Positions 30,805 through 34,061 of a DNA stretch of 34,061 bases are shown one piece after another; positions within the stretch are counted from its first letter, which is position 1; each line of letters opens with the position of its first letter. The stretch covers positions 1 through 34,061 of the forward strand of contig CADCVF010000045.1 in the NCBI GenBank assembly GCA_902806095.1, given 5' to 3'. A program made the translations under genes and the position numbers. A model generated the notes under the pieces. That model was not told where the DNA came from. It made no database searches and saw nothing but the letters and a program-made list of their open reading frames with translations. This DNA comes from an uncultured Rubrobacteraceae bacterium. GTDB taxonomy: Bacteria; Actinomycetota; Rubrobacteria; Rubrobacterales; Rubrobacteraceae.

Positions 30805-31839
30805 TCAACGCAGGATGCCTGCATAGAGGCGTTCCCAGGCCTCCATCTCGGGCGTGAAGTAGCGCACCCGCGTCTTCTTGTACTCGCGGGTCGAGTAGAG
30901 GGAGGTGTAGTCTGTGAGGCCCGTCTCTTCGGCCATCGCGGTGAGGACATTCTCGCACTCCTCGACGCTGCGGCCGTGGACCATGGAGAAGACAGAGTAG
31001 GGCCAGTCCTCGTAGGTCGGACGCTGGTAGCAGTGGGAGACGGCCTGGTAGTGGGCGAAGGCGTTGCCTACCTCGTCGATACGCTCGTCGGGCACCCTCC
31101 AGACCCCCATAGCGTTGGCCCTGAAGCCGGCCTTGCGATGGTATAGGACGGCGGAGAAGCGGCGCATGATCTTGCGGTCGCGCAGGTCGTAGGCCCTCTC
31201 CAGGAGCTCTTCGTAGGAGAGACCGACCTGCCGACCCCACAGGTCGAAAGGACGCGGCGTCAGCGGGACGTCCTCCTGGAGCGCCATGATGGCGGCCCTG
31301 TCGTCCTCCGAGATATTCCTGTCGGCGCTCTCCCTGTCGGACTCGCCGTACTGCGGGGCCTCCTTCTTCGCCGTAGCGCCGGCGTTCATATCCAGGGTCA
31401 CCCCGATCTTGAAGAGCTTCAGGGTGGGCAGAATGCGGGTCTTCTGCGCGCCGCTTATGTGGTGCAGCACATCGACGGTGCCCTGGAGTCCCAGGCGGGA
31501 GTCTGGCGGGACGGCGACGGTGTACCAGAGGTTGAACTCGTTGTTGCGTTCATAGTTGTGAGAGACGCCGGGGTGAGAGTTGATAGCCTTAGCACCCTCG
31601 TTGAGTTTGTGGGCCGGGATCCTGGCGGCGACCAGGCTCGACTCGTAGCCGAGGACGCGCGTGTCGAAGATAGCGCTGATCTGGCGTATCACCCTTCCCC
31701 TCTTGAGCGACTCTATACGCCGGATGACCTCATCGCCCGCGATCCCGAGGTCGCGCCCAATGGCCTCGAAAGGTTCCCGCTCCAGCGGGACCTCGCGCTG
31801 GATCCGGTTGAGTATCTCTCTGTCGGTGCTGTCCATCAT
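30805..31839 (-). CDS. Siroheme decarboxylase, fused AhbA-AhbB (NirDL-like)
   Basis: A protein of 344 residues made of two Lrp/AsnC-like halves joined by a charged linker. Siroheme decarboxylase turns siroheme into didecarboxysiroheme, for heme d1 or the alternative heme route. Numbered from the GTG at 31866, half 1 (11-165) has an HTH-like segment (TDREILNRIQREVPLEREPF) and VSHNYERNNEFNLWYT with H103. Half 2 (187-350) repeats this plan with VSHCYQRPTYEDWPYSVFSMVHGRS (H278, H297). REYKKTRVRYFTPE is typical of AhbB. AhbA and AhbB are usually separate subunits; NirDL fusions exist in denitrifiers. The ATG at 31839 is chosen because homologues begin near DSTDREIL; SD evidence is weak. A minus-strand TATAGT at 31909-31914 may be the -10 box. 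Confidence 0.85.
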   Translation of the reverse strand: MMDSTDREILNRIQREVPLEREPFEAIGRDLGIAGDEVIRRIESLKRGRVIRQISAIFDTRVLGYESSLVAARIPAHKLNEGAKAINSHPGVSHNYERNNEFNLWYTVAVPPDSRLGLQGTVDVLHHISGAQKTRILPTLKLFKIGVTLDMNAGATAKKEAPQYGESDRESADRNISEDDRAAIMALQEDVPLTPRPFDLWGRQVGLSYEELLERAYDLRDRKIMRRFSAVLYHRKAGFRANAMGVWRVPDERIDEVGNAFAHYQAVSHCYQRPTYEDWPYSVFSMVHGRSVEECENVLTAMAEETGLTDYTSLYSTREYKKTRVRYFTPEMEAWERLYAGILR

Positions 31840-31992
31840 GCGACTGCCGGTAGTTGTGCTTACCACGCTCTAGGTGCCCTTCTCGACGATTACTTTTTAC
31901 AAGAATGCACTATAGCAGGCGCGACCAAAACACGGTATGAGAATGTTTACGTTTCGTACTCGATGAGCAGGCGGTGCGAAGCCAGCCCACCC

Positions 31993-32640
31993 TTACGACT
32001 CTCGCGCCTCCATCGCCTTCTGGTACTCGGCGTAGACGTTCTGGATGTCTCTCCAGACCAGGCGCTTGGCATTGTTCAGGTCGTCGCCACGCTGCCTGAG
32101 GACGTAGGCGGGGTGGAAGGTCGCCATCGTCTTGATGCCGTCTCTCTCGTACCACGTGCCGCGGTCCTTGGTGATCCTGAAGTCCTTGTCTATGATCGTC
32201 TTCGCGGCTGGACCGCCGAGGCAGAGGATAATCTCCGGCTTGACGGCCTCGATCTGGCCCTGCAGGTAAGGGTTGCAGGCCCTAATCTCTGTGGTCTTCG
32301 GCTGGCGATTGCGCATTCTGCCGCCCTCCTCGACGGCGGCCCTGCACTTCACGATGTTCGTCAGGTAGATCTGCTGCCTGGTCAGGTCCACGGCCGCCAG
32401 GATGTCGTCGAGGAGCTTGCCGGCCCTCCCGACGAAAGGCAGTCCCGTGGCGTCTTCGTTCTCGCCAGGTCCCTCGCCGACCAGCATCAGGGGCGAGTAG
32501 GGATCCCCTGTCGCAAAGACCGTGTTGGTGCGGCTCTTCGCCAGGTCGCATTTGGTGCAGACGGAGACCTGACGGGCGAGTTCCTCCAGCCGTCTCTCGC
32601 GGTCCTCGCCGCCCTCAGCGGTATCGAAAAGACTCTCCAA
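31993..32640 (-). CDS. Uracil-DNA glycosylase, family 4 (iron-sulfur)
   Basis: A 215-residue enzyme that removes uracil from DNA in base-excision repair. Family-4 cysteines for the [4Fe-4S] cluster are C28 and C31 (CTKC), C99 (IVKCR) and C122 (RACNP). The active-site motif GEGPGENED (56-64) and the leucine-loop motif HPAYVLR (176-182) are present. The TTG at 32640 has GGAGG close upstream. A minus-strand TAAAAT at 32674-32679 is a plausible -10 box. The 126-base gap between its stop and the siroheme gene shows no further gene. Confidence 0.9.
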   Translation of the reverse strand: MESLFDTAEGGEDRERRLEELARQVSVCTKCDLAKSRTNTVFATGDPYSPLMLVGEGPGENEDATGLPFVGRAGKLLDDILAAVDLTRQQIYLTNIVKCRAAVEEGGRMRNRQPKTTEIRACNPYLQGQIEAVKPEIILCLGGPAAKTIIDKDFRITKDRGTWYERDGIKTMATFHPAYVLRQRGDDLNNAKRLVWRDIQNVYAEYQKAMEARES

Positions 32641-32673
32641 GGCTCCTCCGGGATGCTAGCGTGCCTACGGACT

Positions 32674-32679
32674 ATTTTA
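32674..32679 (-). promoter_or_regulatory. -10 box upstream of the uracil-DNA glycosylase gene
   Basis: TAAAAT on the minus strand, about 33 bases before the TTG start. No good -35 partner is visible. Confidence 0.35.
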
Positions 32680-32719
32680 CACCGCGCACCCTGAGTCCTG
32701 GGGGGTGTGTTGAGCACTA

Positions 32720-32748
32720 GCCGCGCTCTCTTAGCCCGGAGGCGCGGC
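32720..32748 (-). terminator. GC stem-loop after the universal stress protein gene
   Basis: GCCGCGC (32720-32726) pairs with GCGCGGC (32742-32748) around a 15-base loop, about 25 bases beyond the stop of the stress protein gene. There is no U-tract. Confidence 0.4.
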
Positions 32749-32774
32749 CCCAAGAGCTACTGGTCCCTTGCTCC

Positions 32775-33227
32775 CTACCGGGTTACGAGCACGGGGCATG
32801 GCGCGTGGTGCAGCACCTGGTAGGCCACGCTGCCGAGCACGATGGCCGCCACTGTCCCCTTCCCCCGTCCGCCGACGACGATCAGGTCGGCTTCAAGCTC
32901 GTCCGCGGCCCGAATGATCTGGTCGGCGGGCGCGCCGCCGCGGACCATGGTGTCCACGTTGGGGGTCATGTCTCGGAGCTCCTCAGCGACGCGTTGCACG
33001 GCCTCCTGCGCCGCCCGCTGAAACGAGTACCTACCCGCGTCTTCGGCCTCCTGGGCGGCGTGCTCTTCCTCGCCGAAGTCGCTCGCGAACGGCACGGCGG
33101 CCAGAGGTCGGACCACGGCTATGACGCTGACGCGCTCCAGCGAAGCGGGATCCAGGAGCGAGCGCAGGTACCTCGCCGCCTTGAGCGACTGCTCCGAACC
33201 GTCGGTGGCGATCAGAACGTGGGTCAT
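32775..33227 (-). CDS. Universal stress protein (UspA family)
   Basis: A 150-residue single Usp domain. The N-terminal strand and Asp are in HVLIATDGSEQS. The ATP-binding glycine pattern is GGRGKGTVAAIVLGSVAYQVL, with the terminal CPVLVTR strand. This is the nucleotide-binding type. ATG 33227 is preceded by AGGAGGAGG. It starts 14 bases after the stop of the APC permease, so the two form an operon. Usp genes often accompany transporters in actinomycetes and may modulate the permease. Confidence 0.9.
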   Translation of the reverse strand: MTHVLIATDGSEQSLKAARYLRSLLDPASLERVSVIAVVRPLAAVPFASDFGEEEHAAQEAEDAGRYSFQRAAQEAVQRVAEELRDMTPNVDTMVRGGAPADQIIRAADELEADLIVVGGRGKGTVAAIVLGSVAYQVLHHAPCPVLVTR

Positions 33228-33241
33228 GGTCCTCCTCCTGT

Positions 33242-34061
33242 CTACCCTCGGTCGTTACGGCCGTCGGTCCGCGATGGGTCCAGCCTGCGCTGCGTGAGGT
33301 TGTTCACGAAGTACAACCCGACCCCTACCGCCAGCATCACGAGGCACACCACAACCACGCTCTCCCTGATGCCGACGGCTCCCGCGACGAGGTCCTGGAG
33401 GTCGGTTATCAGCACGTAGAGCAAGAGTGCCGCGTTCACCACTACCCCGAGGTAAAGGATCGCCGTCGGTGCCGTGTAGTGCTCCTGGGGCACGCTATCG
33501 CGGCGCAAGACCAGCGCGCACAGGCAGACCAGCGTGAAGACCGCCAGGAGGAACGCCACGGTGGCGCTGGCCAACGTGTTGACGCCCTCCTCCCCGACGC
33601 CGACGATCAGGATCAGCGCGATGATCGTGGTGAAAACGATGGCAACCCAAGGCGTGCGCCGCGATTGGTGGGTGCGGGCGAAGATGCGCGGGACCACGTT
33701 CTCGCGTGCCATGCCGTACATGATCCGGGAGTTCGTTATCAACGCGACCAGACAGGTATTCGTGATCGCCACGCACGCTACGATCGCGAACAGCCAACCC
33801 GGGAAGGCTGGCAGGCCCTGCCGCACGACCTCCAGCAGCGCCACCTCCGAGCCGGCGAGCCGGCCGGTGGGCACCACCATCGAGGCGATAAACGCGATGA
33901 TAAGGTAGATAATTCCCGCCGACGCCATGCCGCCGAGCAGCGCGCGCGGGTAGACCCTGCTCGGGTTCTGAACCTCCTCGGCCACGTTCGCCGCGTTCTC
34001 GAAGCCTGTCATCGCGAAGAACGCGAGCGTTGCGCCGGTCAGGGCTAAGAGCGCAGGGTTT
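33242..34061 (-). CDS. APC-family amino-acid permease, C-terminal part (cut by window edge)
   Basis: The frame is open through the right edge, giving about 272 residues. The ATG at 34012 is internal, because residues before it (ALTGATLAFFAMTGFENAANVAEE) continue the fold. FENAANVAEEVQNPSRVYPRALL is the diagnostic APC helix-loop (FxGF...AEEVxNPxR). About seven membrane helices follow, including IIYLIIAFIASMVV and FLLAVFTLVCLCALVL. A conserved MYGMARENVVPRIFARTH lies between. It probably imports an amino acid or related cation by proton symport. It is the upstream partner of the stress protein. Confidence 0.85.
   Translation of the reverse strand, partial: NPALLALTGATLAFFAMTGFENAANVAEEVQNPSRVYPRALLGGMASAGIIYLIIAFIASMVVPTGRLAGSEVALLEVVRQGLPAFPGWLFAIVACVAITNTCLVALITNSRIMYGMARENVVPRIFARTHQSRRTPWVAIVFTTIIALILIVGVGEEGVNTLASATVAFLLAVFTLVCLCALVLRRDSVPQEHYTAPTAILYLGVVVNAALLLYVLITDLQDLVAGAVGIRESVVVVCLVMLAVGVGLYFVNNLTQRRLDPSRTDGRNDRG

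Noticed and set aside
31459-32694. 411-residue plus-strand frame across the siroheme decarboxylase and uracil-DNA glycosylase genes
   Set aside because: Both genes on the other strand have intact catalytic motifs; the long frame is a by-product of GC bias and has no domain.

Overview
The window is GC-rich and gene-dense. It has frequent GTG and TTG starts, purine-rich Shine-Dalgarno (SD) sites, an F420-type luciferase-like oxidoreductase, a BTAD/SARP-type regulator, a WYL regulator and a pair of membrane HD-GYP proteins. This points to a high-GC actinomycete, and the gene content reminds me most of Rubrobacter. That is an inference from style and content; no rRNA or marker gene is present. 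I see no tRNA, rRNA, CRISPR array, insertion sequence or phage gene.

Region 1 (1-7161) is a catabolic island. It holds an ADP-forming acyl-CoA synthetase, a Rieske non-heme iron oxygenase, a DAO-type FAD oxidoreductase, an acyl-CoA dehydrogenase and a WYL regulator. The oxygenase and the FAD oxidoreductase diverge from a 361 bp region. Two back-to-back promoters interlock there, and a TTGAA-N6-TTCAA site sits on them. The substrate is not evident; methylated amines or betaines, or an aromatic acid, are possible.

Region 2 (7162-18900) is a sugar-acid cluster built around 2-keto-3-deoxy acids. The minus-strand operon kdgK - KDG aldolase - ManD-type dehydratase matches the archaeal branched Entner-Doudoroff gene set. 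A divergent plus-strand run encodes an UlaG-like lactonase, a 2-keto-3-deoxy-pentonate dehydratase (FAH fold), an alpha-ketoglutaric semialdehyde dehydrogenase, a VOC protein, a cupin and KduD. Facing it is a 931-residue altronate dehydratase-like protein. This protein is two tandem UxaA modules, each of which has lost the motifs the other keeps. Together the genes could send hexonates and uronates to pyruvate plus a triose, and pentonates to 2-oxoglutarate.

Region 3 (18900-25900) is regulatory and membrane-related: a small membrane protein, a BTAD regulator with a structured-looking leader, a GGDEF/HD-GYP protein with a degenerate GGDEF motif, a second HD-GYP protein with a degenerate HD dyad, an MFS exporter and a one-helix peptide.

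Region 4 (25900-34061) is mixed housekeeping: an alpha/beta hydrolase divergent from a cystathionine beta-synthase/gamma-lyase operon (both start codons look leaderless), an LLM oxidoreductase, a TauE/SafE permease, a fused AhbA-AhbB siroheme decarboxylase, a family-4 uracil-DNA glycosylase, a universal stress protein, and the C-terminal part of an APC amino-acid permease cut by the window edge.

Several intergenic gaps carry short repeats: 7-mers at 2162-2189 and 30777-30804, AATTC-type repeats at 9837-9921, and a TCAGCA/TGCTGA family at 7181-7427.
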